Under the pieces are notes generated by a model. The model made no database searches, had not been told where the DNA came from, and worked only from the letters and a program-made list of their open reading frames with translations. The position numbers and the translations under genes were made by a program. DNA of 64,000 nucleotides from JAAXVQ01 sp964604705 (GTDB lineage: Bacteria; Oederibacteriota; JAAXVQ01): assembly GCA_964604705.1 (NCBI GenBank), contig CAZSAP010000002.1:1-64000 (forward strand). Reading direction: 5' to 3'. Below, one piece after another: positions 34,612 to 43,599 of this stretch. Every line of letters begins with the position of its first letter. Position 1 is the stretch's first letter.

Positions 34612-37600
34612 CTATTTGAACACGATCGAATTTTTATTCGAGGTGCCACCTCCCAACTGGACATTGACATCTTGTCCGGTGATTTGGCTAAACGGTATTT
34701 CCACATCGTTAATCACCATGCCTACACTGGAGCTGTTGTGAAGAGAACTGTTTTTGGAACGCCCTTTCATCACGACGGAACTTGAGTTGGCTTCTGCTCC
34801 GTCCCCAATAGCCACATTGCTCGCGGTCATACCCACCACATTGTTGGTGATACTCCCCTGAAAGCTGCTGTTCTCCATGCTTACCGACCCCATGTTGGCC
34901 CGTGCGTCGGAACCGATGGCGACATTGTTGGCCGCCAATCCACCGACATTGTTCCGAATCTCCCCGTTGAGTGAACTGTTCTCCATCCGCACCGCGGCTT
35001 GATTGGCCACACAGTTATCTCCCAAGGCAATATTGGCGCTTTCTCCGCTGATGGTGGTGTTGATAATTTTTCCATTCACGCTGCTATTTTTCATGCTCAC
35101 GGCGGCTTGGTTAGCTTCTGAACCATCGCCCATAGCCAAATTGGTTACAATCCCGCCGGCGGTGGTGTTTACGATTTCACCCTTGATCTGACTGTTTTTC
35201 ATATCCACGGCCGCTTGATTGGCCTTCACATTCCTCCCCATGCCCAGATTGGTCACGAGGCCCCCGGCCGCGGTGTTCACCACTTTTCCCGAGACCGTAC
35301 TGTTTACGGCCCGCAAAGCCGCTTGGTTGGCCTCGACATCTTGACCCATGCCCAGGTTGGTCACGATCCCTCCGGCCGCCGTATTGACTACCGTTCCCGA
35401 GACCGTGCTGTTCACGGCTCGCAAGGCTGCTTGGTTGGCCTCGATACCCTTCCCCATGCCCAGGTTGGTCACGATCCCTCCGGCGGTTGTGTTAATCACT
35501 TTTCCTGAAACCGTGCTGTTCCTTGCCTGCAACGCCGCCTGGTTGGCCGCGACATCCTGCCCCATACCCATATTGGTCACAATGCCTCCAGCCGCTGTGT
35601 TCACCACCGTACCGTTGAGTGTGCTTTTCAAGGCTTGAACAGCGGCTTGGTTCACTTCAGCGTTCTGTCCCATCCCCATATTGGTTACAATACCGCCGGC
35701 AATTGTGTTTACAGCTGTACCCTGCCACTGACTTTTCTCCAAATGCACCGCTCCCTGATTGGCTACAGTGTTTTGTCCCATGCCCATATTGGTGACCACA
35801 CCTCCGGTCGCCGTATTGACCGTGGTCCCTTGGCGAGTGCTGTTTTCCATATACGTTGCCGCTTGGTTCGCCTTAACCGTTTGCCCCATTCCCATATTGG
35901 TGACCGCAGCCCCGCCGATGGTATTGATCTCTGTCCCTTGCGACTGACTGTTCTTTAAATACACCGCGCTCTGTTGCACCGTAACATTCTGGCCCATACC
36001 CATGTTCGTAACCCCCGCACCTACTGCGGTATTGACCAGGGTTCCCTGGCGCGAACTATTTTCCATATGCAACGCGGCTTGATTCGCATTTACATTTTGT
36101 CCCATGCCCATGTTCGTAACCCCTGCTCCTCCTGCGGTATTGATTACGGTTCCCTGTGCAGAACTGTTGTCCATGTACACGGCACCCTGATTCGCTTTGG
36201 TGTTTTGCCCGCTGCCCATATTGGTTACAATGGCACCCAACGCAGTATTGACCGTCGTCCCTTGCCGAGAACTGTTCTCCATGTACACGGCGGCTTGATG
36301 GGCATCCACCTTTTGCCCCATGCCCAGATTGCTCACGATGGCTCCGCCCGCCGTGTTCACCACAGCCCCTTGAGCTTGACTGTTTTTTATCTGCACGGCT
36401 CCTTGATTGACCTGAACATTTTGGCCAGTGCCCATATTGGTGACAATGGCACCCGCGGCCGAATTTACAATCGCACCTTTCACCTGACTGTTCTCGAGCT
36501 GCACAGCCCCTTGGTTGGCGCTCACATTTTGGCCCATCCCCAAATTGCTCACGATCGCGCCACCGGCCGTGTTCACCACCACCCCTTGCGCTTGACTGTT
36601 TTTCATCTGAGTGGCTCCCTGTTGCGCCACGACATTCTGTCCGGTTCCGGAATTTGTAACAATGGCACCCGCGGCCGTATTGATCGCCGAACCCTGTATA
36701 AGACTGTTTTCCATTACAGTACTGGCTTGATTGGCGCTTACGTTCTGTCCAATGCCCATATTGGTTACGATGGCACCGCCGGCCGTATTGATCGCGGCGC
36801 CTTGAACACGACTATTTTTCATTTGCGTAGAGCCTTGATGGGTTTGGGTGTTTTGGCCAATGCCCAGGTTGGAAACCACGGCCCCGGCGCCAATATTGGT
36901 GACCACCCCCTGGACTTGGCTGTTTTCCATGGAGAGGCCACCTTGTTGCGCCACCAAATTCTGCCCAATGCTGGCGTTGGTAACCACCATGCCGCCGGCA
37001 ATATTGATGGCTGCGCCTTGCACGTGGCTATCCTCCAATTGAGCGGCGGCTTGATTATTTTTTAAGTTTTGTCCCATCCCAACGTTCGTGGCCACACGCC
37101 CCACAGCGGCATTCACCACTGCCCCTTGCACCACGGTGTTCTGCATATCAGTGGACGCTTGATTGGCTTTTACATTTTGTCCAATCCCGCCGTTAATCAT
37201 GGTTTGCACCACGCCGATGTTCACTGCGGCACCTTGAACCGTACTCTCCTTCATGTATGTGGCCGCTTGGTTGGCTTGAATGTTTTGGCCAATCCCTGCG
37301 TTGATGATCGTGTTCCCCATAACCCCTTGAATCGCCGCGCCTTGCACCGTGCTGTTCTCCATGTGCAGGGCGACCTGGTTCCCTACCGCATTCTGACCAA
37401 TGCCCGCGTTGATTACCGTTTTTCCCGAGATGGCATTAAGCCCCGCACCTTGCAACGTGCTGTTTTCCATTTTTGTCGCTACTTGGTTCACTGTGATCTT
37501 TTGTCCGATGGCACCATTAATGTAATTGTCGCCCATTGACGCATTGATTAGCGCACCGTCAACCCGGCTCTGTTTTAGCTCGCTGCTCACCTGATTGGCG

Positions 37601-39690
37601 TTCACCTTTTGTCCAATGCCTGCATTGATCAAATTTTTTCCATTCGTGACATTCACCACGGCTCCATTGACTTGACTGGATTCAAGTGTCGCCGCCACTT
37701 GCCGGGCGGTTGCCGCCTGACCAATAACGGCATTCACTGCTGTATTGCTTTGCTGGACATTGGCCACCACACCGTTAAGTTGGGAGTCTTCCACCCGCGC
37801 CCCAATTTGATCCACCTTGACGTTAGCGCCGATGGCCGCATTGACCATGTTTTTATTATTGGAATAGTTGATCGCCGCCCCGTTGACGTCACTGTCTTTG
37901 ATAATCAAAGAATTTTGATTGGCATGCGCATTCATGCCCATACCCACATTGATGGCATTTTTTCCTTTCAGCATATTGATGCCCATGCCCTTGATCTCCG
38001 AATTCGCGGCCACCACACTGGATTGGTTGCTTTCCACATTCATCCCAATGGCCGCATTCACATGGGGTTTGCCTTCTTTGTCCTTGTTGTAAATCATCCC
38101 CTTAATGTCGCTCCCCCCCATGGTGACCGTTCCCATCTGCGCTTTCGTATTCAATCCAATGGCCGCATTCACCGAGGTCTTGTATTCGCCTTCGTTCATG
38201 ATGACGCCCATGACCCGGGCAGGACGCGAGGCATCCCGCTTGGTTCGTTTGTCCAGGGTTGGCGCCGACCCTTGAGCACTCGGGTTTACCGAAGGGATAT
38301 TGGCAAGATTCACCTGGACCGTTCCCGTAGGAGTACCCGGCACTGCGGCTGAGGCGTCCTTGCCCGACGCGCCCGGAGTGCCGGTGCTCCCATTTTTTGA
38401 ATTGCTGCCAGACGAATCTCCGGTGCCCGATTGATTCTTTTGGGCATCTTTTTCCGCTTGCGCGGCTGTCTTATCACCCGCCGCTTCCTGATTGTTTTTC
38501 GTGGCATCATTACCGTCAGTGCCTTGGTTGGTCTCGGATTTTTCATCTGCACTATCACTCTTAGCGCTTTCGGGCGTATCCTGGTTTTTGTTATTTGAAG
38601 AATCATTCCCCGCGGAACGGGTTTGACTATCGACAGGAAGATTGGCCGGAGTGTTCGACGCTTCTGCTTTTTGATTGTTGCTCAGGTTGTTGTTTTCGAA
38701 TTTTTCTCCTGGACTGCTTGGCGCACCGCCGGTTTGGCCTGAAACGTTATTCATGGGATTGGAGGGCGGAGCAAAACCACTTCCGCTATTTTTAGAGTCC
38801 ATGCCCGCCCCCGCCGGACCGGCTCTCATCTCTCCTTTCACCAAATCTCCGCCGGGCATGCCGCCCTTATCGGGAGCCCCATAGGATGCCGCCTGATCTC
38901 CCCCCGCACCTTTCATGAGGTTATTCACATTGGGTACACTGTCTTTGTTCATCATGACTTCGGCCGGATTTTCGGGGACAAGAAAGCTGGAGACAAAACT
39001 TTTCACCATGTACTCATTGGCTTGTTCCGGCAGACTTTCAATCTGCTTATTGACATCTTTCTCCACTTGATCGCCCTGCGCTCTCACATCCCGCTCAACG
39101 ATCTGTCCTTTTAGTTCAACGCTCTGCCGCACTACGTCGGTTTTGCTCTCGATATCACTTTGAAGCAGTTTGATTTTTCCGTTTTCCTGGACGCCGAGTT
39201 TTTCATTTATCTTTTCTTTGATGTCCGAAGTTTTTGATTCCACTGTCTGGCTGACATTGGCTTTTTTTTCTTCCAGTGTCAAATTCGTTGCTTGGGCTTT
39301 TGCCGTAGCCTTTCCATGGATCGCGTCGGTTTTCGAATAAAGCTTTTGCTCCAGTTCAACTTTTTTCTCCGTAGGCAAAGTATTTAAATTTTTCAATTTT
39401 CCCTGCCCGAAAGAAGAGAGCGCGCCGGTTTTATCACCTATTTTGGGGTTGATCGCTTGTTCTTGAACTTTAGCTTTACCCTGATCTATCTTGATTGGCT
39501 TATCCGATGGGAGTACTGTTTCTGTCTTTTTTTGACTTTGCTTAAGTTGATCCGCTGGATCAACACTTGCTTGCTTAAGGGGTTGGCTTATTTCACCATA
39601 GGTGTCCTGTGAGGCCGATAGGCTTAGCACTCCCATAAGTAGGCCGATCTGACAGGGAGCCAGCGTACGCAGCAAGTTATTCCGCATCAT
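34612..39690 (-). CDS. Giant exported protein with 32 tandem 36-residue repeats
   Basis: 1692 residues from ATG 39690 (GAGGAGG five bases upstream; ATG 39687 is next to it). The signal peptide is about 1-30. Residues 35-240 are charged and helical with coiled-coil-like runs (EKKVELEQKL, ESKTDVVRQSVELKGQ). Residues 270-480 are a Gly/Ser/Asn/Pro-rich low-complexity stretch. From about 502 to 1647 come 32 repeats, 30 of them exactly 36 residues, with a core like VNTAAGGIVTNLGMGQ, then ANQAA and a closing NSxVxG turn. A 45-residue tail ends NSIVFK. The pattern fits a long beta-solenoid or fibre-forming adhesin, and the repeats are related to those of the 246-residue neighbour. There is no FlgD-like C-terminal domain, so a different export route from the other surface proteins is likely, probably the CsgG-like pore. 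Confidence 0.88.
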   Translation of the reverse strand: MMRNNLLRTLAPCQIGLLMGVLSLSASQDTYGEISQPLKQASVDPADQLKQSQKKTETVLPSDKPIKIDQGKAKVQEQAINPKIGDKTGALSSFGQGKLKNLNTLPTEKKVELEQKLYSKTDAIHGKATAKAQATNLTLEEKKANVSQTVESKTSDIKEKINEKLGVQENGKIKLLQSDIESKTDVVRQSVELKGQIVERDVRAQGDQVEKDVNKQIESLPEQANEYMVKSFVSSFLVPENPAEVMMNKDSVPNVNNLMKGAGGDQAASYGAPDKGGMPGGDLVKGEMRAGPAGAGMDSKNSGSGFAPPSNPMNNVSGQTGGAPSSPGEKFENNNLSNNQKAEASNTPANLPVDSQTRSAGNDSSNNKNQDTPESAKSDSADEKSETNQGTDGNDATKNNQEAAGDKTAAQAEKDAQKNQSGTGDSSGSNSKNGSTGTPGASGKDASAAVPGTPTGTVQVNLANIPSVNPSAQGSAPTLDKRTKRDASRPARVMGVIMNEGEYKTSVNAAIGLNTKAQMGTVTMGGSDIKGMIYNKDKEGKPHVNAAIGMNVESNQSSVVAANSEIKGMGINMLKGKNAINVGMGMNAHANQNSLIIKDSDVNGAAINYSNNKNMVNAAIGANVKVDQIGARVEDSQLNGVVANVQQSNTAVNAVIGQAATARQVAATLESSQVNGAVVNVTNGKNLINAGIGQKVNANQVSSELKQSRVDGALINASMGDNYINGAIGQKITVNQVATKMENSTLQGAGLNAISGKTVINAGIGQNAVGNQVALHMENSTVQGAAIQGVMGNTIINAGIGQNIQANQAATYMKESTVQGAAVNIGVVQTMINGGIGQNVKANQASTDMQNTVVQGAVVNAAVGRVATNVGMGQNLKNNQAAAQLEDSHVQGAAINIAGGMVVTNASIGQNLVAQQGGLSMENSQVQGVVTNIGAGAVVSNLGIGQNTQTHQGSTQMKNSRVQGAAINTAGGAIVTNMGIGQNVSANQASTVMENSLIQGSAINTAAGAIVTNSGTGQNVVAQQGATQMKNSQAQGVVVNTAGGAIVSNLGMGQNVSANQGAVQLENSQVKGAIVNSAAGAIVTNMGTGQNVQVNQGAVQIKNSQAQGAVVNTAGGAIVSNLGMGQKVDAHQAAVYMENSSRQGTTVNTALGAIVTNMGSGQNTKANQGAVYMDNSSAQGTVINTAGGAGVTNMGMGQNVNANQAALHMENSSRQGTLVNTAVGAGVTNMGMGQNVTVQQSAVYLKNSQSQGTEINTIGGAAVTNMGMGQTVKANQAATYMENSTRQGTTVNTATGGVVTNMGMGQNTVANQGAVHLEKSQWQGTAVNTIAGGIVTNMGMGQNAEVNQAAVQALKSTLNGTVVNTAAGGIVTNMGMGQDVAANQAALQARNSTVSGKVINTTAGGIVTNLGMGKGIEANQAALRAVNSTVSGTVVNTAAGGIVTNLGMGQDVEANQAALRAVNSTVSGKVVNTAAGGLVTNLGMGRNVKANQAAVDMKNSQIKGEIVNTTAGGIVTNLAMGDGSEANQAAVSMKNSSVNGKIINTTISGESANIALGDNCVANQAAVRMENSSLNGEIRNNVGGLAANNVAIGSDARANMGSVSMENSSFQGSITNNVVGMTASNVAIGDGAEANSSSVVMKGRSKNSSLHNSSSVGMVINDVEIPFSQITGQDVNVQLGGGTSNKNSIVFK
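34750..38187 (-). repeat. 32 tandem coding repeats of 108 bases
   Basis: Thirty of the 32 units are exactly 108 bases; early units (right-hand end) are the most diverged. Units from about 35100 to 37000 are most alike, some differing by only a few bases per unit, as expected from unequal exchange in the middle of an array. Confidence 0.88.
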
Positions 39691-39743
39691 GGAGTCCTCC
39701 TCAAACAAAAATTCGCGTCATTCGTGCACGCCTAAAGAAACGC

Positions 39744-40358
39744 TCAACCCAAGCTCATCTTTTCATACCCGGCCACGCCCTGCCGATTTCTGTGTTTCTT
39801 CATGATTTCCCCAAGCTTTTTGGTCGCCCGGGATTTGAGCAAGCCGTAGTAGGAACTGGAAACCCCCAGTTTCTCTGCTCCATCATGGTAGGAGTGCTCT
39901 AAAAAATAGCTGCTGACAATCGCCTTTAGATACAACGGGGGCAACAATTGCATCACATGACGAAGTTTTTGTTTGCGTTCTTCGTCAATAAGTAATTCCT
40001 CGGGATTGTCCTTCGGTGTGTTATAAAAATATAACGGTTGTAGTGTGTCCGGCTCAAACAGACATTCTTCCGCTCGCCGACGGTCTTTTCTATATTTTGA
40101 GAAACAGACATTGCGGGTGATGGCATACAGCCAGGTTTGCAGTTTGACTTCATTCCGAAAGTCTCGGATTTTATTTTTCGCAAACACTACCAGGAAAACT
40201 TCTTGCGCGGCATCGAGGGCATTGTCCCAATTTTTTAAGAACTGATTGGAGATTTTTACGGTATAGAAAAAATATCGGTCGTACAGAATGCCCTGGGCAT
40301 ACTTATTTCCTTTAGCCGCTGCCCGAATTAATGCCCGTTCGTCCGTGTCTGGCGTCAT
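39744..40358 (-). CDS. ECF-type RNA polymerase sigma factor
   Basis: 204 residues from ATG 40358 (GGGGGG six bases upstream); the longer ORF upstream is rejected. Sigma region 2 is visible at about 15-95: LYDRYFFYTVKISNQFLKNW, then DALDAAQEVFLVVFAKNK and WLYAITRNVCFSKYRKDRRR. Region 4 (about 135-195) has LPPLYLKAIVSSYFLEHSY and a helix-turn-helix ending YYGLLKSRATKKLGEIM. No anti-sigma factor is next to it. It sits 53 bases upstream of the giant repeat gene and may head that operon, so it could control the locus or itself be controlled with it. It is a clear paralogue of the sigma factor at 50409, and each lies beside a paralogous kinase/regulator pair. Confidence 0.9.
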   Translation of the reverse strand: MTPDTDERALIRAAAKGNKYAQGILYDRYFFYTVKISNQFLKNWDNALDAAQEVFLVVFAKNKIRDFRNEVKLQTWLYAITRNVCFSKYRKDRRRAEECLFEPDTLQPLYFYNTPKDNPEELLIDEERKQKLRHVMQLLPPLYLKAIVSSYFLEHSYHDGAEKLGVSSSYYGLLKSRATKKLGEIMKKHRNRQGVAGYEKMSLG

Positions 40359-40522
40359 ATGTATCCCCCCGGATTTTAAAACCTGTCTCTCCTTAAACTC
40401 GGCATGCGTTCTCTCGCGCCGTGCCTCCGCCTTCCATGCACGAGTTAGGTATACCATTTGAAAGTGAATTTTCTGGGAAGCCAAAATGAAATTTACGTGA
40501 AATCATAGTGAATTGACGTTAT

Positions 40523-40561
40523 AAAAAAAAACGCAGCGGGCATTTTCTGCTCCGCTGCGCA
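40523..40561 (-). terminator. Strong intrinsic terminator after the first regulator gene
   Basis: On the minus strand an 8-bp CGCAGCGG stem (40533-40540 with 40553-40560), extended by three more pairs past a one-base bulge, is followed by nine T. It ends the kinase/regulator transcript before the sigma-factor gene. Confidence 0.9.
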
Positions 40562-40582
40562 TAAAGAGGAAAAGCGCTTGAT

Positions 40583-42139
40583 TTATTCTAACAGTTTGTA
40601 CCCAACACCTCGAATACTCAAAATATACTTGCCGTGTTCGCCCAATTTATCCCGTAAATGCTTAACATGGGTGTTGATGGTGTTGTCCGCAACCACCGCC
40701 GGTGAGTTGGGGCGTAAGTGTTCAATGATTTCTGTTCGAGTTAATACATAGCCGACACGGCTTATGAACAATTCCAACAAGTTAAACTCCATAAGCCGTA
40801 AGTCCAAGCGCTGCCCGGCCAGATACGCTTCATGTTTTTTTGAAATCAACTTTAGTTCACGGTATCGCAACTCTCCCCTGCCTTGATAACAGCCCGATTC
40901 TGTTTCAGAAATTCCCTTTTCCGTTTGAATACCGTCATCAATTTTATTTTGATTCCCCAACGTTTCGCATACATCTTCTGCCGAAAGCACACTTCCGCGG
41001 CAGCCCAAAACACTTTCCTCGATAATCGTTTCTAAATCTCCCACATTATTTAAAAATGCTTGTTGTTGTAGAGCCTCCACAGCTGCCACCTGGATCCCGA
41101 GTACCTGACGTCCATATTTTTGATTAAACCGCCGGATGAATTGTTCAGCCAAGCCTTTGATTTCAGCTTTCCGTTCTCTTAACGGTGCCAGCGGCACCGT
41201 GCTGAACCGCTGCAACCGTCGCATAAACATGTTATTCATATCTTGTTCGGCCACATTATGTTCGAGCGCAATGACAAAAACGCAGTCCAACTCACGGATT
41301 TTGTCCGATCCAATCCGCCGGTATTTTTTCGTGGCCAGTAAATCCAACATTTTAATCTGCAGGCTTTTCGGCAGCACACTGACATCATCGAAAAAAATCA
41401 CTCCATGCTGCCCTGCCTCAATAAGTCCACGTGATTTTGTATGTATTCCTTCACCGCACCCTGGTTCCTGCCCAAAAATAGTGCCCTCAAACAGGGCCTC
41501 GGTCAAGGTCGCACAACTTATTCGCACCCACGGAACATCGTGAGTGCTTCGGTTTTTTTCCTTCACCAACGTGTGGAAATATTTGGCCAAATGTGTTTTT
41601 CCTGTGCTCGGCTCCCCCACCAACACGATGTCTTTCCGCGCTCCAGCAAGTTGTGTCAGTTTTTTTTTCAATTCAATACTGCTGGGGGAACGAAAATAAG
41701 GAAGCTCTTCTTTATTCGTGGGGGCCATCGTTAAATGTTCCGCGGGTATCGTTCGCTCCGGATCGTAGGCTTGGACATGCTGAATAATACGGCGTAAATT
41801 CACAACCGGCAGTGGGAAGTAATCGTCTTCTTGTATTCCGATCTTGATTAACCGCTCAATTTTATCACTGTCTAGATAACGACTTAAAATAATTACCGGC
41901 AGCACTTGACGCGACCATTTGCTACGGATGTATTCCAAAATGGTTATTCCACTGCAATCTTCCTCACGCCCCACCAAGTCCATGTCCAACAAGACCAAAT
42001 GAGGCCGCACCTTTTTCAACGCTACATACGCCTGGGCTTTATTGGCGGCTACGTCGACGGTCCATCCTTCATTGCTGAACAGATCACTGAAACTCCGCGC
42101 CGTGTCCAACTCATCATTGACAATTAGCATCCGCTTCAT
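40583..42139 (-). CDS. Response regulator: receiver, AAA+ without GAFTGA, OmpR-type winged helix
   Basis: 518 residues from ATG 42139, four bases after the kinase stop. Receiver (about 1-125): the phospho-acceptor is probably Asp 52 (HLVLLD), but the first acidic-pair residue is Asn 8 and the conserved Lys near 110 is Leu. AAA+ (about 145-385): Walker A GEPSTGKT at 175-182, Walker B VIFFDD at 247-252, and the NtrC-family PLRER at 319-323. The GAFTGA loop that contacts sigma-54 is missing, and the region reads EPGCGEGIHTKSRG. The C-terminus (about 425-518) is an OmpR/PhoB winged helix (LMEFNLLELFISR, VLTRTEIIEHL, GVGYKLLE), not the Fis-type helix of NtrC proteins. The combination is unusual; the protein likely binds DNA as an ATP-dependent assembly acting with a non-sigma-54 polymerase (inference). 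Confidence 0.9.
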   Translation of the reverse strand: MKRMLIVNDELDTARSFSDLFSNEGWTVDVAANKAQAYVALKKVRPHLVLLDMDLVGREEDCSGITILEYIRSKWSRQVLPVIILSRYLDSDKIERLIKIGIQEDDYFPLPVVNLRRIIQHVQAYDPERTIPAEHLTMAPTNKEELPYFRSPSSIELKKKLTQLAGARKDIVLVGEPSTGKTHLAKYFHTLVKEKNRSTHDVPWVRISCATLTEALFEGTIFGQEPGCGEGIHTKSRGLIEAGQHGVIFFDDVSVLPKSLQIKMLDLLATKKYRRIGSDKIRELDCVFVIALEHNVAEQDMNNMFMRRLQRFSTVPLAPLRERKAEIKGLAEQFIRRFNQKYGRQVLGIQVAAVEALQQQAFLNNVGDLETIIEESVLGCRGSVLSAEDVCETLGNQNKIDDGIQTEKGISETESGCYQGRGELRYRELKLISKKHEAYLAGQRLDLRLMEFNLLELFISRVGYVLTRTEIIEHLRPNSPAVVADNTINTHVKHLRDKLGEHGKYILSIRGVGYKLLE

Positions 42140-42143
42140 GAGG

Positions 42144-43409
42144 TCACCGAATCCTTGGCAGTTTAAGTTCAAACGTTGTTCCATGCCCAAGACGACTCTC
42201 ACTTACCCGCACTTCGCCATTATTGAGCTTGATCAAACGCCGTGCATTCGCCAAGCCCAGTCCACTGCCTTTGACTGGTTTATCTTCATCCAATAATCGC
42301 ACAAATGGATCAAAAATTGTTTCCCACGCTTCGTGAGGAATTCCACGCCCTTGATCGGTGACACGTACTACAACCCAATGCACCTCGCACTTGGTCTGCA
42401 CTTCGATCACCGACTTTGGCGATGAATATTTAACGGCATTATCGACTAAATTAAGCAATACCGATTCAACGGTAATTCGATCGGCCCATGCCAAGCACAC
42501 CGCAGTAGGAGGGTAATAAAGTAGGCGAATTTGCTTATCCTCGGCGACTTGTTCAAAACTTTCCAAGGTAAAGCGAATACATTCGCACACATCGGTCCGT
42601 GTTCTACGAACTTTTACCTTACCCTCCGCCAACATTTCATTGAACCGCAAATTTTCTAGGACACGTATGACCCCGTTCAAATTTTCCTTCATATTCTTCA
42701 TTACTTTTACAATAGCCACTTTTGTAAAAACACCTCTCCCTTGATCAATAAACTCGGAGATTTTATTTACCATGGGTTGGATATTGTGCATGGCATCATG
42801 CGAAATGGCCGAAATCATTATTTTCTTAGTTTTCTCCGCATTTTGCAACCGATGGTGCGTCCTATCTAAAGCTAACATGAACCCAACCAAGATCAAAAGC
42901 AAGATCAATGAGAGCGTCATTGAAAATCGTATGATATTTTTTGATTTTTGAATATCCGCCATGGAATACACCACTAAAAGGGACGCCTGCTTCCCCACTT
43001 GGTAATTAAGTGGTGAGCTCACATAAAAAAAATCCCCATTGCCTTTCCAAAAATTCAGCTCTTGCGCCTGCAAGCGTGACTCGAGCTCTTTCGGTAGGAC
43101 GATTGTCTTAGCTTCGCCTGTTTCGAGTACTTTCGCACCATCCAAAAAAACCGCAATGTACCTTAAAAATGGCATCTCCGGCATCAGCTGCAACACACTT
43201 AAAAAATAGTAATTATCCCGGTTGGATAAAAACGTAAGCGATAATTGCGAGATTTTTTCTGTCAGCTGAATGTGCTGTACGCGACGACTTTCTTCCAAGC
43301 TCGACAAGTTAACACCGATAAGTACGTTGGTGATAATGGTTGCAATCACAACCCCCGCTGCCAACAACAAGCGACTGTTACTTTTCAAAGTGGGTAGGAA
43401 ATCACGCAT
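42144..43409 (-). CDS. Membrane sensor histidine kinase with atypical H-box
   Basis: 421 residues. TM1 (about 14-33) and TM2 (about 160-180) enclose a sensor region of about 125 residues outside the membrane, with no recognised fold. The phospho-acceptor helix reads AISHDAMHNIQPM around His 204. The His follows Ser as usual, but the typical E-L-R-x-P after it is absent. The ATP domain is standard: LLNLVDNAVKYS (about 319), DQGRGIP (about 350) and GSGLGLANARRL (about 378). It is a close paralogue of the kinase at 52754, with the same odd H-box. It precedes and is nearly contiguous with its response regulator. A promoter-like motif shared with surface-protein genes lies about 38-68 bases upstream. 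Confidence 0.92.
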   Translation of the reverse strand: MRDFLPTLKSNSRLLLAAGVVIATIITNVLIGVNLSSLEESRRVQHIQLTEKISQLSLTFLSNRDNYYFLSVLQLMPEMPFLRYIAVFLDGAKVLETGEAKTIVLPKELESRLQAQELNFWKGNGDFFYVSSPLNYQVGKQASLLVVYSMADIQKSKNIIRFSMTLSLILLLILVGFMLALDRTHHRLQNAEKTKKIMISAISHDAMHNIQPMVNKISEFIDQGRGVFTKVAIVKVMKNMKENLNGVIRVLENLRFNEMLAEGKVKVRRTRTDVCECIRFTLESFEQVAEDKQIRLLYYPPTAVCLAWADRITVESVLLNLVDNAVKYSSPKSVIEVQTKCEVHWVVVRVTDQGRGIPHEAWETIFDPFVRLLDEDKPVKGSGLGLANARRLIKLNNGEVRVSESRLGHGTTFELKLPRIR

Positions 43410-43446
43410 TCAGGGATCCTTCTCTGGAAATATTAAGACTACTAGT

Positions 43447-43477
43447 TTTGGATGTAGTTACCGGGCGTTTTCTTACA
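43447..43477 (-). promoter_or_regulatory. Promoter-like motif upstream of the first kinase gene
   Basis: The minus strand reads TGTAAGAAA, 15 bases, ATCCAAA: first box identical to the 16514 and 60014 copies, second box 5 of 7. The predicted transcript start is about 31 bases before the ATG. Confidence 0.45.
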
Positions 43478-43531
43478 TTTATTTTTAACAGTAGGGTAGC
43501 ATACATTTTCTAGTGTGTTCCGTTAAATGAT

Positions 43532-43566
43532 AAAACCGGGATCGGAAAACAACCGACCCCGGTTTT
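43532..43566 (-). terminator. Intrinsic terminator after the 43600-46626 gene
   Basis: Fourteen-base arms (43532-43545 and 43553-43566), fully paired in minus-strand RNA with one G-U pair, loop of seven, followed by TTTTATCATTT. It insulates the kinase operon from the upstream surface-protein gene. Confidence 0.88.
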
Positions 43567-43599
43567 TCGTTGGCCATTTATCCCCAGTACGCCGCATGG

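Noticed and set aside
34349..37065. Long plus-strand frames opposite the 36-residue repeats
   Set aside because: These are mirror frames of a tandem repeat. The minus-strand frame has signal peptide, ribosome site and consistent repeat register; the plus frames break at array edges.
40379..40484. N-terminal extension of the first ECF sigma factor
   Set aside because: The extra residues are not sigma-like, and ATG 40358 has a suitable ribosome site and begins just before region 2.
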